This document shows, in pieces, positions 42,959 to 51,406 of a DNA stretch of 64,000 nt. Made by a program: the position numbers and the translations under genes. The stretch is taken from the NCBI RefSeq assembly GCF_022698145.1, contig NZ_JALDAX010000022.1:1-64000 (forward strand), read 5' to 3'. The stretch is from Streptomyces spinosisporus (GTDB lineage Bacteria; Actinomycetota; Actinomycetes; Streptomycetales; Streptomycetaceae). Within the stretch, counting starts at the first letter, position 1; each line of letters begins with the position of its first letter. The notes beneath the pieces are model-generated. The model was not told the origin of the DNA and did not search any database. It was given only the letters and a program-made list of their open reading frames with translations.

Positions 42959-43753
42959 ATGGACTTCCCAGCGGATCTTCCCGCGGACTTTCCCATGCAG
43001 GCGCACCCCCATCCGCACGGCGGATGGCCCGGCAACGAGCTGGAGGAGGTGCTGTCGGCCTCGCTCGGCATACCCTCCGCGGGCGGCCGCATCATCGAGG
43101 TGCTCGGCCGCAGCTATGTGTGGGTGCCGCTGCCCGGCGGCGGAGGCCCGCACAGCGGTCCGCTGGATCTGCCCACGCTGGAGCTCGAGGGCCAGGCCTA
43201 TGTCCCGGTCTTCAGCTCCGAGGAGCAGTTCCGTCATGTCGTCGGCGGCCATATGTCGTTCACGATCGCGCCGGCCGTCGAGTTCGCCCGCGGGCTGCCG
43301 CCGCAGGTGGGTATCGCGGTCAACCCCGACGGTGTGATCGGCGTCCCGCTCCCGCCGGCCGCCGTCGCCGAGCTGTGCCGGGTGGGCCGCACGCCGCTGG
43401 ACGGCCCGGCCTCCGGCGGCCGCGTCCGGCTCTTCGAACCGGACTGGCAGGACGACCCGGTCGACTTCCTGGCCGCCGCCTCCGCCGAGTTCGCCGAGAC
43501 CGGCGTGGTCGTCACGGCCCGCCGCTGTCTCGCCGCGATCGAGACGGCCGACCCGGTGATGTTCGTGGGGGTCGAACTCAGCCACCTGGACGGCGATCTG
43601 CGGGCGCTGCCCCTGCAGGCGCTGGAGCGGGCCGTGACCCGGGTCCCGACCGCATGGCCGGTCAATCTGGTCCTGCTGGACGTCACGGACGACCCGGTCG
43701 CGAACTGGATGCGCGAGCAGGTGCGCCCTTTCTATACGAGGGACCACATCTGA
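42959..43753 (+). CDS. SseB-family protein (first of pair)
   Basis: This 264-residue cytosolic protein starts with an acidic/Pro/His-rich segment, then an SseB N-terminal domain: GGRIIEVLGRSYVWVPLPG, GQAYVPVFSSEEQFRHVVGG, LPPQVGIAVNPDGVIGVPL. The C-terminal part (about 160-264) ends in VTDDPVANWMREQVRPFYTRDHI. E. coli SseB is linked to enhanced serine sensitivity, but its mechanism is unknown. Closeness to the serine/glycine genes may be coincidence. A second SseB-like gene follows 93 bases downstream with a matching C-terminus. Confidence 0.88.
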   Translation: MDFPADLPADFPMQAHPHPHGGWPGNELEEVLSASLGIPSAGGRIIEVLGRSYVWVPLPGGGGPHSGPLDLPTLELEGQAYVPVFSSEEQFRHVVGGHMSFTIAPAVEFARGLPPQVGIAVNPDGVIGVPLPPAAVAELCRVGRTPLDGPASGGRVRLFEPDWQDDPVDFLAAASAEFAETGVVVTARRCLAAIETADPVMFVGVELSHLDGDLRALPLQALERAVTRVPTAWPVNLVLLDVTDDPVANWMREQVRPFYTRDHI

Positions 43754-43846
43754 CCGCGTGCGCGGCAGCCGACCGAACGGGCCTGGGGCCACTCGGCGCT
43801 TAAGCTGTTTCCATATGCGGGGCAACCACCAGAAGGGGCGGTACAC

Positions 43847-44644
43847 GTGAGCGCCAGCGGCACCACGACCGGGCAGGTCGAGCAGATGCTGCGCCAGGTG
43901 ACGCCAGGGCGCTACGACGCCTACGAGGCACTCCTCCGCGCACTCGCGACCCCGGGCTCCGGCCAGATCTGGATGCTCCTGTGGCACGGTCAGGCGGGCT
44001 CCCCGGACGCCCAGTACGGGAACATGGAGGTCGACGGCTACGGCTACGCCCCGTGCGTCACCTCCGCCCAGGAGCTCTCGGCCAGCGGCTGGAACAGGTC
44101 GTACGAGGTGGTCGACGGCCTCGACGTGGCCCGCACCCTCTACCCCGACCACTACGGCCTCTGGCTCAACCCGCACGCGCCGGGCGGCGGGGTGGGCATC
44201 CCCTGGCTGGATCTGCGCCGGATCGCCACCGGCCTGGAGCGCCAGGCCGCGGGTCCCCTGCGGCTGTCGGAACCCGCGATCGAGATCCCGCAGTTCTACG
44301 CCCTGCTCGCGCAGAACGCCCATCGCACCCCGTCCGTCCGCTCGCTGCGCCGCGCCTGGGTGCAGCCGGCCCTCGGGGCGCCGTATCTCGCCATCGGTCT
44401 GGATGTGTACGACACCAGCCCGCCCGCGGTGGACTCGGTGCGCGCGATGATGCAGCAGTCCGTCGGCGCCGTCCCGGACGGGCTGCCGGTGTCGACGGTG
44501 GCGATGTCCGACGAGTACGACCCGGTGGCGCTCTGGATGCGCGCCAACGCCCGCCCGTTCTACGACCGCGAGGCCCACGCGGCGGCTCCGGCGCAGGCCC
44601 CTGCGGGTGGGTACGGCTACCCGCCGGTGCATGGCGGATACTGA
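43847..44644 (+). CDS. SseB-family protein (second of pair)
   Basis: This 265-residue protein starts at GTG 43847 with AAGGGGCGG upstream. It is related to the preceding protein, most clearly at the C-terminus (DEYDPVALWMRANARPFYDRE). Its N-terminal half (VEQMLRQVTPGRYDAYEALL, WMLLWHGQAGSPDAQY) is more diverged. The last 25 residues are a low-complexity Ala/Pro/Gly/Tyr tail. It has no signal peptide. Role unknown; the pair may form a heteromer. Confidence 0.83.
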   Translation: MSASGTTTGQVEQMLRQVTPGRYDAYEALLRALATPGSGQIWMLLWHGQAGSPDAQYGNMEVDGYGYAPCVTSAQELSASGWNRSYEVVDGLDVARTLYPDHYGLWLNPHAPGGGVGIPWLDLRRIATGLERQAAGPLRLSEPAIEIPQFYALLAQNAHRTPSVRSLRRAWVQPALGAPYLAIGLDVYDTSPPAVDSVRAMMQQSVGAVPDGLPVSTVAMSDEYDPVALWMRANARPFYDREAHAAAPAQAPAGGYGYPPVHGGY

Positions 44645-44978
44645 GACCGAATGGTGAGTCCGTACCGGACGAGAAGCTGATCTCCGCGCGTAGATGGCGC
44701 AAGAAAGTACACTCATGTCCATTTGTGTCCGAAATGTCCTGCGTCCGACGGCCGTAACCTGCTGTCCGGATAACGGAACCCACCAGCCTGCATCACGTTT
44801 ACGCATCCTTTCACCGCCAAGTCTGGCAACAGATCGCCAAAGCGTTGAAGACTCCCGCTCCAGGGGGGTTTAGGACTCCCGCTGTGGGGGTTCGCCCCCG
44901 AGGAACGACGGACTGATCACGCCGCTACAGCGGCAAGTGCGGGCCGGCTACCGCCGGTTGAGAGGGGTCCCTGCCAAG
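44645..44978 (+). other. 334-base intergenic leader of the oligopeptide transporter operon
   Basis: No gene is seen. The first half is relatively A/T-rich, with four TGTCC-like repeats near 44715-44745. Downstream, GACTCCCGCT occurs twice (from 44850 and 44875). A small GGGGG-TTCG-CCCCC hairpin with a UUCG tetraloop lies at 44886-44899. The promoter of the operon must lie here but no convincing pair of boxes was found. Confidence 0.4.
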
Positions 44979-45986
44979 ATGACGGCACCATTGCACGAGC
45001 CGACCGCGGAAGCGGCCCCGAGCGCGGTCGAAGAAGCGGCGGTCGCCACCACCGGGGAAAAGGCCGTTCAAGGGCGCTCCCTGGGCCGGATCGCCTGGGA
45101 GCGGCTCAAGCGCGACAAGCTCGCGCTCACGGGTGGCGTCGTCGTGATCGCCCTCATCCTGATCGCCGTGTTCGCCCCCCTGCTCGCGAACCTGGTCGGG
45201 CAGGACCCCGACGCGTACCACGAGAACCTGATCGACCCGCTGTTCGGCACGCCCACGGGGTCCCTGGGAGGCATCAGCGGCGACCACCTGCTGGGTGTCG
45301 AGCCGGTCAACGGCCGCGACATCTTCGCGCGCATCCTCTACGGCGCCAGGATCTCGCTCCTCGTCGGCTTCCTGTCGGCGATCGTCGCCGTCGTGATCGG
45401 CACGGTCCTGGGCATCCTGGCCGGCTTCTTCGGCGGCTGGGTCGACTCGGTCATCAGCCGCATCATGGACGGTCTGCTCGCCTTCCCGCAGCTGCTCTTC
45501 ATCATCGCGCTGGTCTCCGTCATGCCGAACGAGATGCTCGGTCTGACCGGTTCGAGCGTGCGCGTGTTCGTGATGATCCTGGTCATCGGCTTCTTCGGCT
45601 GGCCCTACATCGGGCGTGTGGTGCGCGGTCAGACGCTCTCGCTGCGTGAACGCGAATACGTCGAGGCGGCCCGGTCCCTGGGCGGCGGACGGTTCCACAT
45701 CCTCTTCAAGGAGCTGCTGCCCAACCTGGTGGCGCCCATCATCGTGTACACGACGATGATGATCCCCACCAACATCCTCACCGAGGCGGCACTCAGCTTC
45801 CTGGGCGTGGGCGTCAAGCCGCCCACCTCGTCCTGGGGACAGATGCTCTCGACGGCGATCGACTACTACGACTCGGACCCCATGTTCATGGTGGTCCCCG
45901 GCGTGGCCATCTTCATCACCGTGCTGGCCTTCAACCTCTTCGGCGACGGCGTGCGGGACGCGCTCGACCCGAAGGGCTCCCGCTGA
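44979..45986 (+). CDS. Oligopeptide ABC transporter permease (DppC/OppC type)
   Basis: From ATG 44979 (GAGGGG about 12 bases upstream) this is a 335-residue inner-membrane protein. The OppC N-terminal domain begins LGRIAWERLKRDKLALTGG. Then come about six helices and the ATPase-contact loop EYVEAARSLGGGRFHILFKELLPNLVAP. It ends with DALDPKGSR. It is the first gene of a five-gene operon: permease, binding protein, permease, ATPase, ATPase. That order is the one I recall for the paralogous (not bldK) peptide transporter of Streptomyces. Confidence 0.95.
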   Translation: MTAPLHEPTAEAAPSAVEEAAVATTGEKAVQGRSLGRIAWERLKRDKLALTGGVVVIALILIAVFAPLLANLVGQDPDAYHENLIDPLFGTPTGSLGGISGDHLLGVEPVNGRDIFARILYGARISLLVGFLSAIVAVVIGTVLGILAGFFGGWVDSVISRIMDGLLAFPQLLFIIALVSVMPNEMLGLTGSSVRVFVMILVIGFFGWPYIGRVVRGQTLSLREREYVEAARSLGGGRFHILFKELLPNLVAPIIVYTTMMIPTNILTEAALSFLGVGVKPPTSSWGQMLSTAIDYYDSDPMFMVVPGVAIFITVLAFNLFGDGVRDALDPKGSR

Positions 45987-46056
45987 ACTGCCGTACCCCC
46001 AGCGTCCCGTGAGTACATCCACGGGGTCTCTCATCAATACCGGAGGATCCGAGATC

Positions 46057-47856
46057 GTGACTACCCAACGCACCTCAGGGCGGCGTAAGCAGGCCTTGGC
46101 CGCTGCTGTCGGGGTCGCCGCGCTGCTGACCACGGCAGCGTGCGGCGGCAGCAACGACGACGGCGGTTCGAAGACCGGCGCCCCCGGCTTCGACGCGGCG
46201 AACAACAAGGTCGCCCAGGCCTCGGAGGTCAAGAAGGGCGGCGAGCTGAAGTTCGTCACCACCCAGGACGCCGACTCGTGGGACACCACGCGTGGTTACT
46301 ACGGCTTCATGTGGGACTTCTCGCGCTACTACAGCCGTCAGCTGCTCACCTTCAAGACCGAGCCGGGCGCCAAGGGCGCCGAGCTCACGCCCGACCTCGC
46401 CGCGGACGAGGGTCAGGTCTCGGCCGACGGCAAGACGTACACGTTCAAGCTGCGTGACGGCATCACCTGGGAGGACGGCAAGCCGATCACCTCCCAGGAC
46501 ATCAAGTACGGCATCGAGCGCTCCTGGGCGCAGGACGTGCTGTCCGGCGGTCCCGTCTACCTGCAGCAGATGCTCGACCCGAAGGGCACCTACAAGGGCC
46601 CGTACAAGGACAAGTCGAAGGACCACCTCGGTCTGAAGGCGATCGACACGCCCGACGCCAAGACCATCGTCTTCCACCTGCCGTCGGCCAACTCCGACTT
46701 CAAGCAGGTGCTGGCCATGACCTCGGCCTCGCCGGTCCGCCAGGACAAGGACACCAAGTCCAAGTACGGTCTGCACCCGTTCTCCTCGGGTCCGTACAAG
46801 TTCCAGTCGTACAGCCCGGGCAAGAAGCTGGTGCTGGTGCGCAACACCAACTGGAAGGCCTCCTCGGACCCGGTCCGCAAGGCCTACCCGGACACCATCT
46901 CGCTCACGATCTCCTCGAACCAGAGCGACTCCGACCAGCGTCTGATCAACGGCGACTACGACATCGACGCCAGCCAGACGGGTCTTGGCCCGCAGGGCCG
47001 CACCATCGCCCTGAAGCAGCACAAGGCCAACCTGGACAACCCGGTCTCCGGCTTCATCCGCTACGCGGTCTTCCCGCAGACGGTCAAGCCGTTCGACAAC
47101 ATCCACTGCCGCAAGGCCGTGATCTACGCCGCCGACCACGTGTCGCTGCAGACCGCGCGTGGTGGCCCGGTCGCCGGTGGCCTCATCGGCACCAACATGC
47201 TGCCGCCGTCGGTCCCGGGTTCCGAGGGTCAGAAGTACGACCCGTACAAGATCGCCGGCGAGAACAAGAACGGCAACGCCACCCTGGCCAAGCAGGAACT
47301 CAAGGAGTGCGGCCAGCCGAACGGCTTCAAGACCACGATCGCCGTTCGTAACAACAAGCAGCAGGAGGTGGCCACGGCCACGTCCCTGCAGGCCGCGCTG
47401 AAGAAGGTCGGCATCACCGCCGACATCTACCAGTACGACGGTTCGCAGAGCGCCGGCATCATCGGCGCCCCGGCCAACGTCGAGAAGAAGAAGCTCGGCA
47501 TCATCATCATGGGCTGGGGTCCGGACTTCCCGAGCGTCCAGGGTTACGGCATCCCGCTGTGGAGCAGCAAGTACATCCTCCAGAGCGGCAACAACAACTT
47601 CGCCATGATCAAGGACAAGACGATCGACGGCCTCTTCGACCAGTACAACGCGACGCAGGCCACCGACGAGGCGAAGAAGGCCGAGATCGCCAAGGAGATC
47701 AACCACAAGGTGAGCGAGGGCGCGTACTACCTGCCCTTCACCTTCGAGCGGCTGCTGAACTTCCGCGGCTCGAACGTGGGCAACATCTACACGACGGACG
47801 CGTACAGCGGTTACTACGACTTCGTCAACCTCGGCCTGAAGAACCCGAAGAAGTAG
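46057..47856 (+). CDS. Oligopeptide-binding lipoprotein (SBP family 5)
   Basis: This 599-residue protein starts at GTG 46057, ten bases after GGAGG. The lipoprotein signal ends LLTTAAC, so it would be anchored at Cys about 30. The mature part is an SBP_bac_5 domain with GGELKFVTTQDADSWD, the DLAADEGQVSADGKTYTF start and typical Trp-Asp pockets (GITWEDGKPITSQDIKYG). It would capture peptides for the two permeases. The strong hairpin after its stop suggests it is made in excess over the membrane parts. Its GC at third positions is a little lower than its neighbours, as often seen in highly expressed genes. Confidence 0.96.
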   Translation: MTTQRTSGRRKQALAAAVGVAALLTTAACGGSNDDGGSKTGAPGFDAANNKVAQASEVKKGGELKFVTTQDADSWDTTRGYYGFMWDFSRYYSRQLLTFKTEPGAKGAELTPDLAADEGQVSADGKTYTFKLRDGITWEDGKPITSQDIKYGIERSWAQDVLSGGPVYLQQMLDPKGTYKGPYKDKSKDHLGLKAIDTPDAKTIVFHLPSANSDFKQVLAMTSASPVRQDKDTKSKYGLHPFSSGPYKFQSYSPGKKLVLVRNTNWKASSDPVRKAYPDTISLTISSNQSDSDQRLINGDYDIDASQTGLGPQGRTIALKQHKANLDNPVSGFIRYAVFPQTVKPFDNIHCRKAVIYAADHVSLQTARGGPVAGGLIGTNMLPPSVPGSEGQKYDPYKIAGENKNGNATLAKQELKECGQPNGFKTTIAVRNNKQQEVATATSLQAALKKVGITADIYQYDGSQSAGIIGAPANVEKKKLGIIIMGWGPDFPSVQGYGIPLWSSKYILQSGNNNFAMIKDKTIDGLFDQYNATQATDEAKKAEIAKEINHKVSEGAYYLPFTFERLLNFRGSNVGNIYTTDAYSGYYDFVNLGLKNPKK

Positions 47857-47909
47857 TCCCGGCGCACCAGCCGAACGGCACGAAAGGCAGGTGAAGGCCG
47901 GCGCGGCGT

Positions 47910-47948
47910 GACCGCGGGCTTCCGGACAATCTCCGGAAGCCCGCGGTC
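47910..47948 (+). terminator. Strong hairpin between binding-protein and permease genes
   Basis: A perfect 16-bp stem (47910-47925 with 47933-47948, arm GACCGCGGGCTTCCGG) and 7-base loop lies inside the operon, 53 bases after the binding-protein stop and 18 bases before the next start. It is likely a partial terminator or 3' stabilizer that raises binding-protein mRNA. Confidence 0.85.
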
Positions 47949-47966
47949 CGCGGCGGGCCGTAAGCT

Positions 47967-48965
47967 GTGCTCGCTTACCTCATCAGGCGGCTGTTCGCCG
48001 CCGCAGTGATGCTGGTGGTCATCATCCTGGTGGTCTTCTGCATCTTCTTCCTCGTCCCCAAGTGGGCGGGCGTGGACATCGCCACGAGCTTCGTGGGCAA
48101 GCAGGCGGATCCCGCGGCGGTGGAAGCGGTCCGGGTGAAGCTGGGTCTGAGCGACCCGATCTTCGTTCAGGTCTGGCACTTCTTCAAAGGCATCTTCGTG
48201 GGCCGCACCTACGCGGCCGGCGGCGATGTCACGAACTGCGCCGCGCCGTGCTTCGGCTACTCCTTCCGCAGTGAGCAGGCCGTCTGGCCGGTGCTGACCG
48301 ACCGCTTCCCGGTGACCCTGGGTCTGGCGCTCGGTGCCGCCGTGCTGTGGCTGATCTTCGGTGTCGCCGCCGGTGTGCTCTCCGCGCTCAAGCGGGGCAG
48401 CCTGTGGGACCGCAGCGCCATGGTCGTCGCCCTCAGCGGTGTCTCGCTGCCCATCTACTTCACCGGTCTGCTCTCGCTCGCCATCTTCAGTTACGGGCTG
48501 GGCTGGATCGACGGGCAGTACGTACCCCTCAGCGACAGCTTCACCGGCTGGCTGGGCGGCATGATCCTGCCCTGGGTCACCCTCGCGTTCCTCTATGCGG
48601 CGATGTACGCCCGAATCACCCGCGCCACCATGCTGGAGATCCTGGGTGAGGACTACATCCGCACGGCACGCGCGAAGGGCCTCAAGGAGCAGGTCGTCAT
48701 CCGCAAGCACGCCATGCGCTCGACGCTGACCCCCATCCTCACCATGCTCGGCATGGACCTCGGCGCCCTCATCGGCGGCGCGATCCTGACCGAGACGACG
48801 TTCAGCCTGCCGGGCCTCGGCCAGGCCGTGCTGAACGGCATCAAGAACCAGGACCTGCCCATCATCCTGGGCGTCACCCTGATCACCTCCCTAGCGGTTC
48901 TCATCGCCAACCTCGTGGTGGACGTCCTGTACGCCGTGATCGACCCCCGAGTGAGGCTCGCATGA
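47967..48965 (+). CDS. Oligopeptide ABC transporter permease (DppB/OppB type)
   Basis: From GTG 47967 this is a 332-residue membrane protein. It begins MLAYLIRRLFAAAVMLVVI, as OppB proteins do, and has the ATPase-contact loop DYIRTARAKGLKEQVVIRKHAMRSTLTP (given in two parts: DYIRTARAKGLKEQVV and IRKHAMRSTL). A loop with CAAPCFGYSF near residue 93 faces outward and carries two Cys that could form a disulfide. No clear ribosome site precedes it; the upstream hairpin lies just before. It overlaps the next gene by ATGA. Confidence 0.95.
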   Translation: MLAYLIRRLFAAAVMLVVIILVVFCIFFLVPKWAGVDIATSFVGKQADPAAVEAVRVKLGLSDPIFVQVWHFFKGIFVGRTYAAGGDVTNCAAPCFGYSFRSEQAVWPVLTDRFPVTLGLALGAAVLWLIFGVAAGVLSALKRGSLWDRSAMVVALSGVSLPIYFTGLLSLAIFSYGLGWIDGQYVPLSDSFTGWLGGMILPWVTLAFLYAAMYARITRATMLEILGEDYIRTARAKGLKEQVVIRKHAMRSTLTPILTMLGMDLGALIGGAILTETTFSLPGLGQAVLNGIKNQDLPIILGVTLITSLAVLIANLVVDVLYAVIDPRVRLA

Positions 48966-50059
48966 CCGAACTCAGCAAGACCGGAGCAGCCGTGGGCGAA
49001 CCCACCTCGGCCTCGCCGGCCCCGACCGCCTTCCTCGAAGTGCGCGACCTGAAGGTGCACTTCCCGACCGACGACGGACTGGTCAAGTCCGTCGACGGGC
49101 TGTCCTTCAAGCTGGAGAAGGGCAAGACCCTCGGCATCGTGGGCGAGTCGGGTTCCGGCAAGTCGGTGACCTCGCTCGGCATCATGGGCCTGCACACCGC
49201 CGGCCAGTACGGCAAGCGCAAGGCGCAGATCTCCGGCGAGATCTGGCTGGACGGCACGGAGCTCCTGACCTCGGACCCGGACGACGTGCGCAAGCTGCGC
49301 GGCCGGCAGATGTCGATGATCTTCCAGGACCCGCTGTCCGCGCTGCACCCGTACTACACGATCGGTCAGCAGATCGTGGAGGCGTACCGCATCCACCACG
49401 ACGTGGACAAGAAGACCGCCAGGCGGCGCGCGATAGAGATGCTCGACCGGGTCGGCATCCCGCAGCCGGACAAGCGCGTGGACAGCTACGCCCACGAGTT
49501 CTCCGGCGGTATGCGCCAGCGCGCGATGATCGCGATGTCGCTGGTCAACAACCCCGAGCTGCTCATCGCGGACGAGCCGACGACCGCCCTGGACGTGACC
49601 GTCCAGGCACAGATCCTCGACCTGATCCGTGATCTGCAGAAGGAGTTCGGCTCCGCGGTCATCATCATCACCCACGACCTGGGCGTCGTCGCCGAGCTGG
49701 CCGACGACATCCTGGTGATGTACGGCGGCCGCTGCGTCGAGCGCGGTCCGGCGGAGAAGGTGTTCTACGAGCCCCGCCACCCCTACACCTGGGGCCTGCT
49801 CGGCTCGATGCCACGCCTCGACCGTGAGCAGCAGGACCGGCTGATCCCGGTCAAGGGCTCCCCGCCCTCGCTGATCAACGTGCCGTCCGGCTGCGCCTTC
49901 AACCCGCGCTGCCCCTACGCCGACGTCCCCAAGGACAACCTCACCCGCACGGTGCGCCCCGAGCTGACCGAGGTGGGCAGCCAGCACTGGGCCGCCTGCC
50001 ACATGACGCAGGAGCAGCGGGAGCGGATCTGGACCGAAGAGATTGCGCCGAAGCTGTGA
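48962..50059 (+). CDS. Oligopeptide ABC transporter ATPase (DppD/OppD type)
   Basis: This 365-residue ATPase has Walker A GESGSGKS, a signature FSGGMRQRAMIAM, Walker B LLIADEP and a His in IIITHDLGVV. The C-terminal oligopeptide extension holds the Cys motif (SGCAFNPRCPYAD, then HWAACHM) that can bind an iron-sulfur cluster in this family. It overlaps the upstream permease by ATGA and the downstream ATPase by GTGA, so the three are coupled. It forms a heterodimer with the next protein. Confidence 0.97.
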   Translation: MTELSKTGAAVGEPTSASPAPTAFLEVRDLKVHFPTDDGLVKSVDGLSFKLEKGKTLGIVGESGSGKSVTSLGIMGLHTAGQYGKRKAQISGEIWLDGTELLTSDPDDVRKLRGRQMSMIFQDPLSALHPYYTIGQQIVEAYRIHHDVDKKTARRRAIEMLDRVGIPQPDKRVDSYAHEFSGGMRQRAMIAMSLVNNPELLIADEPTTALDVTVQAQILDLIRDLQKEFGSAVIIITHDLGVVAELADDILVMYGGRCVERGPAEKVFYEPRHPYTWGLLGSMPRLDREQQDRLIPVKGSPPSLINVPSGCAFNPRCPYADVPKDNLTRTVRPELTEVGSQHWAACHMTQEQRERIWTEEIAPKL

Positions 50060-51309
50060 GCGAGAACGCCGAGGACACAGTTGTGACCACTCCCGCGAAG
50101 AGCGAAGGTGCCACCCTCACCAAGGACGCCGCTCCCGGCGAGACCCTGCTGAAGGTGACCGGGCTCCAGAAGCACTTCCCCATCAAGAAGGGCCTGCTGC
50201 AGCGGCAGGTCGGCGCCGTGCACGCGGTCGACGGCCTCGACTTCGAGGTCAGGTCCGGTGAGACCCTCGGCGTCGTGGGCGAGTCCGGCTGCGGCAAGTC
50301 GACGATGGGCCGGCTGATCACCCGGCTGCTCGAACCGACCGGCGGCACGGTCGAGTTCGAGGGCAGGGACATCACGCACCTCGGGGTGGCGGGCATGCGC
50401 CCGATGCGCCGCGACGTGCAGATGATCTTCCAGGACCCGTACTCGTCGCTGAACCCGCGCCACACCATCGGCACGATCGTCGGCGCTCCCTTCCGCCTCC
50501 AGGGCGTCACGCCCGAGGGCGGCATCAAGAAGGAAGTGCAGCGACTGCTGTCGGTGGTCGGGCTCAACCCCGAGCACTACAACCGCTATCCGCACGAGTT
50601 CTCCGGCGGTCAGCGCCAGCGCATCGGCATCGCCCGTGCGCTCGCCCTGAAGCCGAAGCTGGTCGTGGCGGACGAGCCGGTCTCCGCGCTGGACGTGTCG
50701 ATCCAGGCCCAGGTCGTCAACCTGCTCGACGACCTCCAGCAGGAGCTGGGTCTGACGTATGTGATCATCGCGCACGACCTCTCCGTCGTCCGGCACGTCT
50801 CGGACCGGATCGCGGTGATGTACCTCGGCAAGATCGTCGAGCTGGCCGACCGGGAGTCGCTGTACCGGGCGCCGATGCACCCGTACACCAAGGCCCTGAT
50901 GTCCGCGGTGCCGATCCCGGACCCACGGCGCAAGAACGCCAAGAGCGAGCGCATCCTGCTCAAGGGCGACGTGCCCTCGCCGATCTCCCCGCCGAGCGGC
51001 TGCCGCTTCCACACCCGGTGCTGGAAGGCGACGGAGGTCTGCAGGACGACCGAGCCGAAGCTCGTGGAGCTCAGGCCCGGCCAGCAGGTCGCCTGCCACC
51101 ACCCGGAGAACTTCGAGGACCAGGCCCCGCAGGACACGGTGCTGCTGACCGCGGCCAAGGAGGCGGCCGAGCTGGTCGCCGACGAGGTGCTGGCGGAGTC
51201 CGCGGAGACCTCGGCGGCGGTGGCGGCGGAGGTCGCGGAAAGCGACTCCGGTGCCGAGAGCGGCTCCGCTGCCGAAGGGGAAGCCGGTCAGGAGTCAACC
51301 GACAAGTAA
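50056..51309 (+). CDS. Oligopeptide ABC transporter ATPase (DppF/OppF type) with acidic tail
   Basis: This 417-residue ATPase starts at GTG 50056. It has Walker A GESGCGKS, signature FSGGQRQR, Walker B LVVADEP and His in IIAHDLSVV. The C-terminal oligopeptide extension has a Cys motif (SGCRFHTRCWKA, then QVACHHPE). Residues about 360-417 add a low-complexity Ala/Glu/Ser tail (e.g. AESDSGAESGSAAEGEAG), which is longer than usual for DppF. It ends the operon. Confidence 0.96.
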   Translation: MSENAEDTVVTTPAKSEGATLTKDAAPGETLLKVTGLQKHFPIKKGLLQRQVGAVHAVDGLDFEVRSGETLGVVGESGCGKSTMGRLITRLLEPTGGTVEFEGRDITHLGVAGMRPMRRDVQMIFQDPYSSLNPRHTIGTIVGAPFRLQGVTPEGGIKKEVQRLLSVVGLNPEHYNRYPHEFSGGQRQRIGIARALALKPKLVVADEPVSALDVSIQAQVVNLLDDLQQELGLTYVIIAHDLSVVRHVSDRIAVMYLGKIVELADRESLYRAPMHPYTKALMSAVPIPDPRRKNAKSERILLKGDVPSPISPPSGCRFHTRCWKATEVCRTTEPKLVELRPGQQVACHHPENFEDQAPQDTVLLTAAKEAAELVADEVLAESAETSAAVAAEVAESDSGAESGSAAEGEAGQESTDK

Positions 51310-51406
51310 CGCATGACGAGTTGGTAAAGTCATGTACATGCTTGAACGGGAGAGTGCAGAGTCTCGCGTATCCGTCTGATCGGACTACGCACCGAAGGGA
51401 CGACTC

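Noticed and set aside
42959..44644. SseB pair as part of the glycine/serine regulation system
   Set aside because: The only link is the E. coli name enhanced serine sensitivity; no shared site or operon with the gcv genes is seen.
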